A stretch of 64,000 nucleotides of DNA from Kitagawia praeruptora (GCA_037693485.1 CM075354.1:89277001-89341000); one strand, 5' to 3'. Counted from the first letter of the stretch, positions 53,578 through 62,918 are shown. Translations and numbers: made by a program. Notes: generated by a model not told the origin, from the sequence alone.

Positions 53578-53601
53578 GGGGTGCAACACGAGGACTTCCC
53601 A
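53578..53601 (-). pseudogene. 5S rRNA: 5S rRNA, truncated terminal copy
   Basis: Only the last 24 nt of the RNA-coding sequence (RNA 96-119) remain. The promoter, box A and everything else 5' of this are replaced by unrelated sequence. It carries the TTCCGATG marker and the full-length 3' end, so it derives from the first position of a trimer. This is the right boundary of the array. Confidence 0.93.
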
Positions 53602-54358
53602 CGAGTAAAACTCGGACAGAGTCAGAATGAGGCGAATAATACCTTTTCGGAAAGGGAAAATCGCCACGAGTAAAACTCACTGCTTTGCGGTGACCGACGC
53701 TGTTTTTTGGCCTTTTGGGGCTGTTTAGACCTTCAAAACAACCTCACAAAGTTTTTCAGATTTTTCGAAAATTTGTTTTTGATTTTCTGAAAATTGTTTT
53801 ATGAGTTATAACTTATAAGATCATATTGGATATGATATGTACTGATGTATGTTGATGTTATGTGATTACTTGAGCATGGTGGTGGTTATGGCCTCAAGAA
53901 CCTTAGATTAATGATTTATGGTTTTGGTTTTATAAATATGACTTGCATGTCGTTTTCTTCATTCTTGTAATTGTTTAACCTCGAATGTAACTCAAATTTT
54001 ATTATGTAAGTACTCTAGTATAGGTTGTATTTTGTTATTCAATGTAATGTACTTGAAGATTGAAGGATGGACCAAGAGGAGGAGCGACCAAGAAGAAGAA
54101 GAATGAAGACATGTAATTGTATTTATGTTTATTCCTCCATAGATTGACCTTGATCATTTCATTAGCTTGAAAGGATCATATAGGATAAAGGACATAACCA
54201 ATCACGTTTACATACTGCACTTTACATATGATGTATGAATGTATGTGTAGAATACATAGAGATGCATGCTTTAATTAGATTAATCATGTATGAACAAATG
54301 TATTAGATACATCACCCATGCCATGCCTGCTGTTGTGGAATAAAAACTAGGTTATCGA
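53602..54358. other. AT-rich segment between 5S array and LTR element; no gene seen
   Basis: No convincing coding frame is present. The 15-mer CCACGAGTAAAACTC occurs at 53599-53613 and again at 53664-53678. The first copy overlaps the array junction and forms a small hairpin (CGAGT, loop AAA, ACTCG). The rest includes a purine-rich stretch near 54060-54110 (GAAGAAGAAGAATGAAG) and many short T/A runs. It looks like a fragment of a dispersed repeat or an old LTR, but I cannot assign it to a family. Confidence 0.4.
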
Positions 54359-54820
54359 TGTAACGCCCCCAAATCCGCCCTGATTGGGGATCCGGATCGT
54401 CACATTGTCTCAACATCCTGCAGCACACGTTAGCGTAATAAAGCGGAATATTTAATACAACGGAGCATAAAAGTCCCACTCCGCAGATCCAAGATCGGTT
54501 TCACAAAATATTATAATACGTCTTAGTACATCTTAAGATATATCTTACATAAATTCACCAAAAATAGAAAATAAAGGTTCCAGCTGGAAACTCTAATTCT
54601 TGTCAGCATAGTCTGGAGCTTTTTCCATTTTCTCTGGATTCCTAGCTGAACGTCTCGCATCTTTCCATCTTGATAGCTGAACAAAATGTTTTAAAGCAAG
54701 AATGAGCAACTATAGTGCTCAGCAAGTTCTTTCATTGCTCGGGGTATAAATATAATAATATTTACCGAAAGAAATACTCAAAATTTTAATATCGGATATA
54801 CAATCTGAATTGGCTCCAAC

Positions 54821-55029
54821 TCATCTCGAAAATAGCATACTCGAAAGATTCAATACTCATCTCGAAACAGAATACTCGAAAGACTCAATATTCATCTCGA
54901 AACAGAATACTCGAAAGACTCAATATTCATCTCGAAAATAGAATATTCGAAAGACTCAAAATTCATCTCGAAACAGAATACTCAAAAGACTCAAAATTCA
55001 TCTCGAAACAAAATACTCGAAAGACTCAT
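54821..55029. repeat. Tandem repeat, about six copies of 35 bp
   Basis: Built on units like CATCTCGAAACAGAATACTC followed by GAAAGACTCAATATT, with single-base differences among copies. It lies inside the LTR near the end that corresponds to U5 on the minus strand. Such minisatellites are common in long LTRs. Confidence 0.75.
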
Positions 55030-55464
55030 TTGATATAACTCTGAAAACTCATGATTTAAGAATGAACTGGTCTTCCACCTCACGATATCTCGGTGGGGCG
55101 ATCAACTATCCGACCGAGAATACCGCCTCCAATGACACCGCACTTCGCCCGATCACGGCTACAATACGATATCAACAATATAATATAAATGTATGAATGC
55201 TAGCATCATAATGGGTTATTAATTTAATCCTGGCAACGAATGCCAAAATATTCTCGTGTCCGTATTATGGTACACAAGTCTCTCTTTCTCTATAATGGGC
55301 CTCTTTCCCAAAATTGACCAGTAGAATACAGAATTCCCGAATATTTAATGAACAGATGAATTGATAAAAATTCTTCCAGGAAATATTTGTTAATCTGGCG
55401 GACTACCAGTCTGACTCAATTGTGCCATCAATCCGAACAATGGACTGATGTAAACTCTCAATAA

Positions 55465-55805
55465 TAATATTTTATTGGTTGACACGAACAAAATGCCAAA
55501 CCTTGACAATAAAGGCAACTATCTCGAAATAATGAGAATAGTCTTAGAATGAAACAAAATGAGTCGTACTGAACAAGTAGTACTACTCGAATAATTTTAA
55601 TATTCAAAATCGAAGGACGATAAATAGAATGTTTTTCACTTGATAAATGAGTAAAACTCTAACGATTTTAAATAATATAACTCCTATTGGTTGATTCGAA
55701 CGATGAACCAACTAAAAGATAATCAATAAATATTGTCGAATTTGAATAATAAATCCGACCGAGAAGAATGAATTTAACTATCTCGAACGAATGAGAATAG
55801 TTTAA
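55465..55805. repeat. Diverged duplicated segments in LTR
   Basis: TATTGGTTGACACGAAC (near 55473) and TATTGGTTGATTCGAAC (near 55685) head two similar stretches. Each is followed by an AACTATCTCGAA...AATGAGAATAG motif (near 55518 and 55778). The spacing differs, so this is an old imperfect duplication, not a tandem array. Confidence 0.5.
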
Positions 55806-56954
55806 CTGAATCAAAATAAATAGTCGCCTCGAATTAATGAGATCGACCCGATAGCAATTGAAAGTCTTCTACGCTTATAGGGAATATAATTCGCAAGTAA
55901 AGTACTCTTAACAGTAAAATCATATTGCAACGAGAAAATAATGTTCGAAAGAATCATTGTAGAATAAGAAGCAGCAAAATAAATCTCATAATTTGATAGC
56001 TCGAAAATAAATACGAATGAATTAACCAGGCTAGAAATATGAAATTTCAAGATTTAGGGTAGGATTGAACTTGCCTCGATCTCGTAGTGCAAATGAATGA
56101 AGATAAAAATTTATACTCTACCCGTGAACTTGGCTTCGGTCTACGGCTCGGAAAATATTCTCTAAAAATGGCAACCAGAAATACGTGAGCGATTCGTCAA
56201 AATAATATATTCCTGATCCACTAGTAATATTTAAATATTTAAATAATAATAATAACATAATTCTCGAAAATCTCTTCAATAATTAACGGAAAATAATTCT
56301 CGGATAAATAAATCTCTCTTCGAACTCCAGAATCAAATCTAGAAATTATATACTATTTTTAATATCCGTAAATTCCACTTTATTTAATTGTATACAATTC
56401 TCATTTAAAAGGCTCTAATGAATTCTCTATAATTCTCTAAAATTCACTAATTTAATATTAATCTCTATTTATTCTCAAAACAAAATAATTCAACAATCCA
56501 TTTTATTCAGTTTAAATCTATAATTATTATTAATCTCACTAACTAATTTCTCTTCCATTTTTTTTAATCTCGTAAATAATTTAATATTATTCCGATTTTA
56601 ATCTCTAAAATAATCTGACTCGATCCGGTTAATAAAAATAAACCGGAAACACAATTATAAACCTTCTAGAATAATACGGCTTTTTAATTCTTTTTATTCA
56701 CAATTATTCCTCTTCTTATCGACAAATTATTAAATCTCTAAATTATGTCCAAATACTCACAAAATATTTCTATTTAAATAATTAATCACTTAATTAAATA
56801 ATTTTTAATTAAACTATTTAATTCTCCCCAATTTAAATAATTTTCCAATTTTTAACGAAACCAAAAGAACCCATTTTATTTATTAATATAAATCTCAAAT
56901 AAAACACCGATCGATATTATATCATTATTTATTAATATTTTTACTGCAACATCG

Positions 56955-57600
56955 ATGTGGGTCCTACCTGCGCCATGTGGGTCCACCTGCACCGTGTGGG
57001 TCCCACCTCATCTCCCCTCCCCTGCGTCTCTCTCTCTCAGCATCAATCTCTCTCGACATCAATCTCTCTCTATCGGTCCTCTCTCACTCTCTCTCTCTCT
57101 CTCTCTCTCTCGCTTTCTCCACTCCCTCTTTCCCAGTTCATCTCTCTCTCAATCTCTCCACCACTCTCGACCTCCGCCTCTCTCTTCTCCCCGATACAAC
57201 CAAGTAAAAAAACCAATCGGAAAAACAATCACGCAATACATATGTTGAATCTCCCTGTCTCGCCCCTCAATCTCTCTCAATCGCTCACCTCTGCCTCTCG
57301 CCTTCTCCCTCCAAATCTCTCGACTAAATTCCTCTCTAAACCCCCCTTCTCTGTTAATTCATGCCACCACCACCATCGTCGGTGGTGGTTATTTCACCAA
57401 GACCCACAATCGACACCAACAATCACAACAATACATACATACATACACCTCACTAAACCTCTCCCTCGACTGTCATCAACAACAACAAACATCAACAATC
57501 TCTCATCTCTCTCCGTTAATCTCTCAATCTCCCTCCGCTCACTCTCGCCTCCCTCTCTTCGTTATCTCTCTCTCACCATCTCTACACCAACAACACAACC
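56955..57600. repeat. CT-rich low-complexity tract with (CT)n microsatellite
   Basis: The plus strand is dominated by C and T, with an alternating CT run near 57086-57110, a (CATA)n run near 57434-57447, and many CTCTC motifs. On the transcribed minus strand this is GA-rich. It sits in the LTR and produces long open frames rich in Ser, Leu and Pro on the plus strand (up to 242 codons) that are composition artefacts. It also contains a perfect hairpin at 57366-57389 (ACCACCACC, loop ATCGTC, GGTGGTGGT). Confidence 0.75.
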
Positions 57601-58405
57601 ACAACAATTACACACCATCGATACCCAGCACATCCCTCTCTCTTTCTCTGTCATCGCCGCCGTCTTCCTCTCTCCCCTCCGATGACCTCCTTCCCCGACC
57701 ACAACAACCGGAACAACACAAACAATCCCAAATCCGAACGATACAAGCACTGATGGTTTACTCTGTTTTGGATATAATTTGATCAAGTTTTTGTGGAAAG
57801 AAAATGGAGATGGGTGTGTTTGTGCTCTGTTTTGTATGTATATATGTAGTCGAGTTTTGTGTTTAAAAAGACAGAGTCTTGTACTTGTGTTTTGTATAAA
57901 AATGAAAGAGACTCTATTGTCTTTGCTCTTGTTTTATTGTATATATAAGTGGCAGTGCTGTATCTGTTTTTATCAATTTAGGGAACAAAAACGTGGGTGA
58001 AACATAAAGAAGTGGCCTGGAAACAAGGACCTTGTCTTCCTCCGTGTTTTACTCCTTTACTCCTTGTTTTATGGAAATCATTGCTGTAATCTTTAAATAA
58101 ATAACGATCTGATTGCTAATTTATTAATATTAAATTCATTACTCCCCTGCTGGACAATTAAAACAAGACTCTAATTTCGCTTCCTAAAATAAATTCGATT
58201 AAAATTAAAAATCCTATTTTCCTAATTTTAATAAATACCACATAAATATAATTAAATAAACATAATCTAATATTTATTTACATATAAATATATAAAATTT
58301 TGAAATTTACAGAAACGCACTAATTAAAATATTTTAATGCATCGCTCTTAATTAAAATTTAAATATCAAGTAGGGAAATTAATTCGAAAATTCGCGGTTA
58401 TTACA

Positions 58406-58419
58406 GTCTTCCCCCCTTA
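58406..58419 (-). other. Polypurine tract of the retroelement
   Basis: Minus strand AAGGGGGGAAGAC directly precedes TGTAATAACC, the start of the 3' LTR. The PPT primes plus-strand DNA synthesis in LTR retrotransposons. It lies 24 bases beyond the polyprotein stop codon at 58444-58446, a normal compact arrangement for this group. Confidence 0.85.
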
Positions 58420-58443
58420 TAGGATTCCGTCCTCGGAATCAAC

Positions 58444-58905
58444 TTACGCACTAAACAATTCAGGATATTTATTTCGCATTTCGCTTTCTAATTCCCACGT
58501 GGCTTCCTCAACTTGGTGGTTTCTCAAAAGTACTTTCACTAATTTACTTTCTTATTTCTTAACTCTCGCACTTTATGATCTAGGATTTGTACTGACTTTT
58601 CTTCGTATATCAAATCAGAACGTATTTTCCGTGGTTTGTAGGTTATAACATGTCTAAAATCAGAATGGTATTCTCTTAACGCAAAAACATGAAACATATC
58701 ATAGTTATGCTGAAGGTCTGGAGGTAAGGCCAACAGATAAGCTAGTGGTCATATCTCCTTGGGAATCTCAAAAGGTCCTATATACCTAGGGCTCAACTTG
58801 TCTTTCTTCCCGAATCTCATTACTCCCTTCCAAGGTGAAACTCTCAGTATCACTTTATTTCCCCTTCAAATGCTCTGTCCTTTCTCTTTTGATTTGTATA
58901 TTTCC
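58444..58905 (-). pseudogene. Integrase C-terminal GPF module and chromodomain-like tail, broken
   Basis: This is the 3' end of the pol polyprotein. On the minus strand from about 58860 it encodes a GPY/F-type module (SPRYIGPFEI) followed by ALPPDLQHNYDMFHV. It then leads into a tail that ends with EEATWELESEMRNKYPELF and stops at 58444-58446. The EATWELE...YPELF tail is typical of the chromodomain region of Tekay/Del elements, thought to steer integration to heterochromatin. Two lesions are visible: an in-frame TGA at 58749-58751, just after the GPF module, and a one-base loss near 58542-58547. The latter puts the last 33 codons in another frame and yields a TAG at 58539-58541. Confidence 0.8.
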
Positions 58906-59040
58906 TCTGTCGATCCTTAACTACAACTAACCTTTTTCAAATACCTTTTGTTGTCTGCTTGGTTTGTTAAAGTAATTCTGGTCCTAGTATCTTTCTTTCT
59001 CCTACTTCATACCGGTATAGAGGTGATCTACTCTTCCTTC

Positions 59041-59792
59041 CGTACAATGATTTCTATGGTGCCATACCTATGCTAGAATGGTAATTATTGTTGTAAACAA
59101 ACTCAACCAGGGTAAATGATCATCCCATCTTTCTTTGAAATCAAGTGCACAGGCTCTTAATATTACAGAGAGGAAAGAAATGAGGCTGCTCTCAGCGCTT
59201 TTCCGAGGTTTTTAATATTGTCCTTTCACTTTGTCCGTCGGTCTGCGGATGATATGCAGTGCTCAGATATAACTTCGTGCCAAGACTTTCCTGAAAACTT
59301 TTCCAAAATCGAGAAGTAAAACGGCATCTCTATCAAATATAATTGAAGCAGGCACTCTATGACGAACCACAATTTCCTTTAGGTATATCTTCACCAATCT
59401 TTGAACGGAGTACTTATCACTAATTGGTAGGAAATGCGCAGATTTAGTGAGTCGGTCGACAATAACCCAAATAGCTTCGTGGCTAGCTCTAGTTCGGGGC
59501 AATCCTACGACAAAATCCATGGTAATATGTTCCCATTTCCACTCGGGTATCTTTAAGGGTTGTAAAAGTCCACTTGGTCGTTGATGTTCGGCTTTCACGT
59601 TCTGACAGGTCAAACACTTGCTTAGCCATTCTGCAATCTCTCTCTTCATGTTAGGCCACCAATAATTCAGCTTGATGTCTGGATACATTTTTTTGTGCTC
59701 CCTGGGTGAATGGAATATCTCGAGTTGTGCGCTTCGCTCATAATTTCTTCCTTCAATTCTGTAACATTTGGAATCCATATTCTCGATGAAAA
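59041..59792 (-). pseudogene. Integrase (zinc finger and catalytic core), broken
   Basis: This part would insert the element's DNA copy into the genome. The HHCC zinc-binding region is present: the histidines lie upstream of a T/A homopolymer and the cysteines in CLTCQ downstream of it. The catalytic core follows, with the first Asp in TMDFVVGLP, the second in FDRD, and the Glu in QSERT (codon 59225-59227). The parts lie in different frames: a run of seven A (59688-59694 on the minus strand) shifts the frame inside the zinc finger, and a base is missing near 59323-59327 right after the second Asp. A segment flanked by TTAATATT (59157-59164 and 59212-59219) adds about 55 bases after the Glu. 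After that the frame is lost through several further small changes. Confidence 0.85.
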
Positions 59793-61293
59793 TCACTTAA
59801 TTCCATTATCATCTTTTGAACTCAGAATTTCTTCTCCGGTCAACTCCGATATTCTTTCTTCCATTACTTGTTCCTCACAACGGCGAATCTTCTCGAGTAA
59901 CTCTGGTTGAAACTGAATGTTGTAAACTCTTTCATTGTTTTGGACTGGGACCTTGACCTCTAATTCCATTTTCTCAAATTCTCTCACCAATTCTTCTGAG
60001 GTTGTCAACAGGTTGAGTTTCTCCTTTCTACTTAATGCATCAGCTACAACATTAGCCTTCCCTGGGTGGTAGTTTATCGAGCAATCATAGTCTTTGATCA
60101 ATTCTAACCATCTTCTCTGTCTCATGTTTAATTCCTTCTGCGTGAATAACTTTAAGCTCTTGTAATCTGTGTAAATCTCGCATTTCTCTCCATAAAAGTA
60201 ATGTCTCCAAATCTTGAGGGCAAAAACAATAGCAACAAGTTCTAAATCGTGAGTAGGGTAACGAGACTCATATTCCTTCAGTTGTCGAGAGGCGTAAGCT
60301 ATTACTTTCCCGTGTTGCATCAGAACACATCCTAAACCCTTGTGAGAAGCATCGCTGAAAATCACTAAATCTCTTTTTTCATCAGGTAAGGTCAACACTG
60401 GGGCAGTAGTCAATCTCTTCTTCAATTCTTGAAAGTTGTCTTCGCATTTGGGGGTCCACTCGAATTTTTCACTCTTTCTAGTAAGTCGAGTCAGTGGCGT
60501 AGCTATCTTTGAGAAATCCTTCACAAATCTACGATAGTATCCGGCCAATCCAATGAAACTTCTAACCTCTGTTGGAGTCTTAGGTCGCCCTCAATCTGCT
60601 ACGGCTTCTATCTTTGCAGGGTCTACCAAAATCCCTTCGCTGCTCACAATGTGTCCTAAAAATTGAACTTCTTTCAGCCAGAATTCACACTTCGAAAATT
60701 TTGCATATAACTTTTCTTTTCTCAGCGCTTCCAAAACCAAACGGAGATGTTCGATATGTTCCTCATGAGACTTCCAGTATATCCTAATGTCCTCAATAAA
60801 TACAATCACGAACTTATTCAAATACCTCTTGAACACACGATTCATCAAACCAATAAAAACAACTGGAGCGTTCGTCAATCCAAAAGACATAACTAGGAAT
60901 TCGTAATGTCCATATCGAGTCCTAAAGGCAGTCTTAGGAATATCCTTAAGCTTGATCTTCAGTTGATGATAGCCGGATCTCAAATCAATCTTTGAAAAAT
61001 GTAAAGCTCCTTTAAGTTGGTCAAACAGATCGTCGATTCGCGGTAGAGGGTACCTGTTCTTGATGGTCATCTTGTTCAGTTCACGATAATCAATACATAG
61101 TCGCATAGATCCATCTTTATTCTTCACGAACAATACTGGAGCCCCTCACGGGGATACACTTGATCTGATTACACCTTTTTCAAGTAGCTCTTGCAGTTGT
61201 GTTGCCAATTCCTTCATTTCCACTGATGCCACTCTGTACGGCGCCTTTGAGATTGATGCGGTTCCTGATGCTAGGTCGATTGTGGATTCTATC
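59793..61293 (-). pseudogene. Reverse transcriptase and RNase H, broken
   Basis: Copies the element's RNA into DNA and removes the RNA strand. Read from 61293 down, one frame covers the RT N-terminus (TIDLASGTASISKAPYR), the LCIDYRELNK block, the KIDLRSGYHQ block, FGLTNAPVVF, the catalytic block, and LGHIVSS; it continues after a stop into AGYYRRFV and RNase H. RNase H shows the acidic residues in FSDASHKG, DLELVA, YTDYKSLK and ADALSR. Three lesions are clear. Two stops stand where this family has a conserved Trp (61146-61148 before GAPVLF, and 60591-60593 before GRPKTPTEV). The catalytic pair is FIED instead of the family's FIDD (GAG at 60792-60794). The stop at 59793-59795 ends the frame before the integrase. 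Confidence 0.9.
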
Positions 61294-61295
61294 TC

Positions 61296-61860
61296 TTAAT
61301 CCAGTGGCATTCCCGGCAACTCGTCAATAAAACATCTTTAAATTGATTAACTACAGAGACCTCTTCGATTGTAGGGTCTGTTTCTCGGTATCTATCACAT
61401 GAGTCAGATAGGCTTGACATCCTTGCCGAAGTAATCTTTTATCTCGAATTAATGACAGAAAATCCTTAGTCGGTTTCCGTCCGCAAAATGGAATTCTTAT
61501 ACTATTAGGTCCACTTAAGCTGACCCTTTTACGGCGACAATTTATTTGAGCATCATAACGTGATAACCAATCCATCCCTAGGATTACGTCAATTTCCCCT
61601 AACTTGAAAGGAATGAGGTCTGCGTCAAAACGTTGCACATGTATCTCTATAGAATAATTCGGACATAAACGGTTTACTGGTATAACTTCTTGATTAGCTA
61701 CTTCTATGCTCAGAATTCCCTCTAAGGGCACAGACTCAATATTCAACTTATTCATGAAGTTTTCAGAAATAATAAAAAAAAAAAAAAAAAAAATCTGGTA
61801 GCTCCAGAATCAACTAGAACACACGCATACTCGGAGTTTACTAGAAGCAAACCTGCGATC
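61296..61860 (-). pseudogene. Aspartic protease and linker, broken
   Basis: The retropepsin-like protease cuts the Gag-Pol polyprotein. The active-site motif VDSGAT is readable, with Asp at 61809-61811, preceded by NMILRDAIDESDMIAG and LLVNSEYACVL. A run of 20 A on the plus strand (61774-61793; T on the coding strand) follows the motif where RSF-type residues are expected, and ISENFMNKLN comes next. The following open stretch of 134 codons (61351-61755) has the conserved GEIDVILGMDWLSRYDA block. A shift near 61377-61382 and another near 61322-61326 separate it from the RT, and a stop stands at 61296-61298. Confidence 0.8.
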
Positions 61861-62171
61861 ATATCGCTCTCGTCAATGGCATCTCTTAAAATCATGTTGA
61901 AAATTCTTGTTGTCGGCTTGTTGTTAGGAGGTGCTGTAAGTCAAGGCACTGGATTCTTCTTCGAACGTTGTCTGAAATCTTGGGACATGGGACCTTATGA
62001 TCCTTGATAACATCTGTCATACTCATATTAAAAGTGTGTATACTTGGCTTGTTTCCTAGAGGTGTAGCCAATCTTATAATTGTGTTTTCTCTCGGGGTTA
62101 CTAATATTTTTCGTCCAAAATCTCCATTCCTTCCTCATTTGAAGTAGGAAAATCCTTCTTTACGTAGGTTA
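61861..62171 (-). pseudogene. Possible gag C-terminal remnant
   Basis: On the minus strand upstream of the protease a fragment reading RCYQGS, stop, GPMSQDFRQR resembles a CCHC zinc knuckle of gag that has lost its later Cys and His. A Lys/Arg/Ser-rich stretch lies further upstream (GSSSLKRKHPRPYEQ, near 62200-62260), as is usual for gag linkers. No open frame remains and the N-terminal gag domain could not be recognised. The position and order fit gag; the identification is tentative. Confidence 0.4.
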
Positions 62172-62918
62172 AATAATACTACCAACTCTTTCCCAAAAAT
62201 ATAAATATATTCTGCTCATATGGTCTTGGATGCTTTCGTTTTAAGGAGCTTGATCCTCCTATGATTCACAACATACTTAAAATAGTACTTGCTAAGTGTC
62301 AACTCAATAACTCTAACTTAAGATATCACCATCGTGCCTTCAATAGTTCTCTTTTGCCCTCCACCAAAAATTTTATTCACCATAACATATTAACGGAGAT
62401 AGTCCTAGCTTATTCAACACTATTCAAAGAAAATATTCTACATTTCTCTCAACCATGTTCTCATTTCTTTAGAACAAGTAATCCTTTTTGGTCTCAACAA
62501 TCTCTTACTACTAATAAGTCCTGATAGTGATGGTATGGTTTGAGTTTCTCAATTGTAAAATGCATTTCTCCTCATAGGGTCTTCTATTTTAAAGAAAATC
62601 AATGAATAACTTCCAATTATACCCTTAATTTGGTTTTAGTCTAGGTCCTGGTTTTGACTCTACTTTATAATCCAAAATATTCTCACTTTGATTCTCAATC
62701 GCGGTGTTTCATTTAAAGATATATATGTTGTAGATATATTGGGTAAAAAAACATTGTTGTACTTGGGCAAGAAAATTTTAGAAAATATGATAAGACAAGT
62801 CTCAAGAGCTTGAAGTATCACAATCATGATAATTAGCTCAGATATTAATCTTAATACTTCCCAGGGTTAAGTCGTCGTTTCTCTACTATACTCAGAAAGA
62901 AAATAGTGGAAACACGCA
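62172..62918. other. No recognisable gene; probably decayed retroelement sequence
   Basis: AT-rich with no supported open frame. Its position next to the gag remnant suggests decayed gag or an untranslated leader. No primer binding site matching initiator tRNA-Met and no LTR start were found. Confidence 0.3.

Larger units (their letters stand above)
1..53601 (-). repeat. 5S ribosomal DNA tandem array (166 genes plus one truncated)
   Basis: Head-to-tail units of 317 or 333 bp, each with one minus-strand 5S rRNA gene and an AT-rich spacer of about 214 bp. Unit starts were stepped through by coordinate. The 51 full units, 115 deleted units, one 16-bp duplication and one extra A (near 2990) account exactly for the 53455 bases between the first gene (123) and the last (53578). 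No unit is inverted and no foreign insertion interrupts the array. The left end lies outside the window, and the right end is inside a 5S gene. Units differ by few substitutions, as expected for concerted evolution of rDNA. Both unit types keep the TATATA and GC upstream elements, apart from single mutated copies, and the T-run terminators. Confidence 0.98.
46476..53601 (-). repeat. 5S array, disturbed right end
   Basis: Contains 8 full and 14 deleted genes and ends in a truncated gene. Three times two full genes stand next to each other (46476/46809, 49060/49393, 52278/52611). In each pair the second full gene lacks the TTCCGATG marker but is followed by a TTTGTAAAA spacer. A run of five deleted units (49726-51310) also breaks the trimer order. 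Unequal exchange or gene conversion near the array edge would explain this (inference). Confidence 0.85.
54359..58405 (-). repeat. Long terminal repeat (3' LTR), about 4.05 kb
   Basis: On the plus strand it starts TGTAACGCCCCC and ends GGTTATTACA, giving the minus-strand ends TGTAA...TTACA with inverted terminal bases. The right border is set by the adjoining polypurine tract and the left border by the TGTAACGCCCCC start, so both follow from sequence logic. It cannot be confirmed by alignment because the partner LTR lies outside. Inside are a 35-bp tandem repeat (54821-55029), diverged duplicated segments around 55465-55545 and 55690-55805, a CT-rich tract (56955-57600) and AT-rich DNA. Open frames inside it are low-complexity and not believable as genes. 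Confidence 0.8.
54359..62171 (-). mobile_element. Ty3/gypsy chromovirus (Tekay/Del-like), decayed, partial
   Basis: Minus-strand order from right to left: gag remnant, protease, reverse transcriptase, RNase H, integrase, GPF module and chromodomain-like tail, stop codon (58444-58446), polypurine tract, 3' LTR. This gene order with a chromodomain tail, together with an LTR of about 4 kb, points to the Tekay/Del branch of chromoviruses. The lineage is inferred from features, not from a tree. The polyprotein has at least six stop codons or frameshifts, so the copy is not autonomous. The 5' LTR and primer binding site were not found before 64000. The 5-base flank left of the LTR is ATCGA, so a matching ATCGA is expected beyond the other end if the element is complete. 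Confidence 0.85.

Noticed and set aside
1..53601. CRISPR-like regular repeats or centromeric satellite
   Set aside because: The unit contains a complete recognisable 5S gene with pol III signals, spacers are themselves repeated, and the organism is a plant.
53474..53680. Minus-strand open frame of 68 codons
   Set aside because: It runs across the array junction and reads through 5S gene and spacer sequence on one side and unrelated DNA on the other. A chance frame.
54060..54110. Purine-rich stretch as a second polypurine tract
   Set aside because: It is not followed by an LTR-like TG start in either orientation.
55811..56050. Minus-strand open frame of 79 codons
   Set aside because: AT-rich chance frame in the LTR with no recognisable motif.
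56955..57685. Plus-strand open frames up to 242 codons rich in Ser, Leu and Pro
   Set aside because: Three overlapping frames in the CT-rich tract all stay open because of composition; no domain is visible and the tract is inside an LTR.
57562..58000. Short open frames of 73-74 codons on both strands
   Set aside because: Inside the LTR, low complexity or Cys/Leu-biased, no motif.
59710..59910. Plus-strand open frame of 66 codons
   Set aside because: Shadow of the RNase H/integrase coding strand.
61990..62100. Second protease-like N-terminal block (KPSIHTFNMSMTDVIKD) resembling the one at 61870-61960
   Set aside because: Similarity is short and in a different frame from the zinc-knuckle reading of the same bases; could be chance. 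An alignment with intact relatives would be needed to claim a duplication.
62261..62524. Plus-strand open frame of 87 codons
   Set aside because: Antisense to the region of the gag remnant, no domain, composition typical of AT-rich noise.
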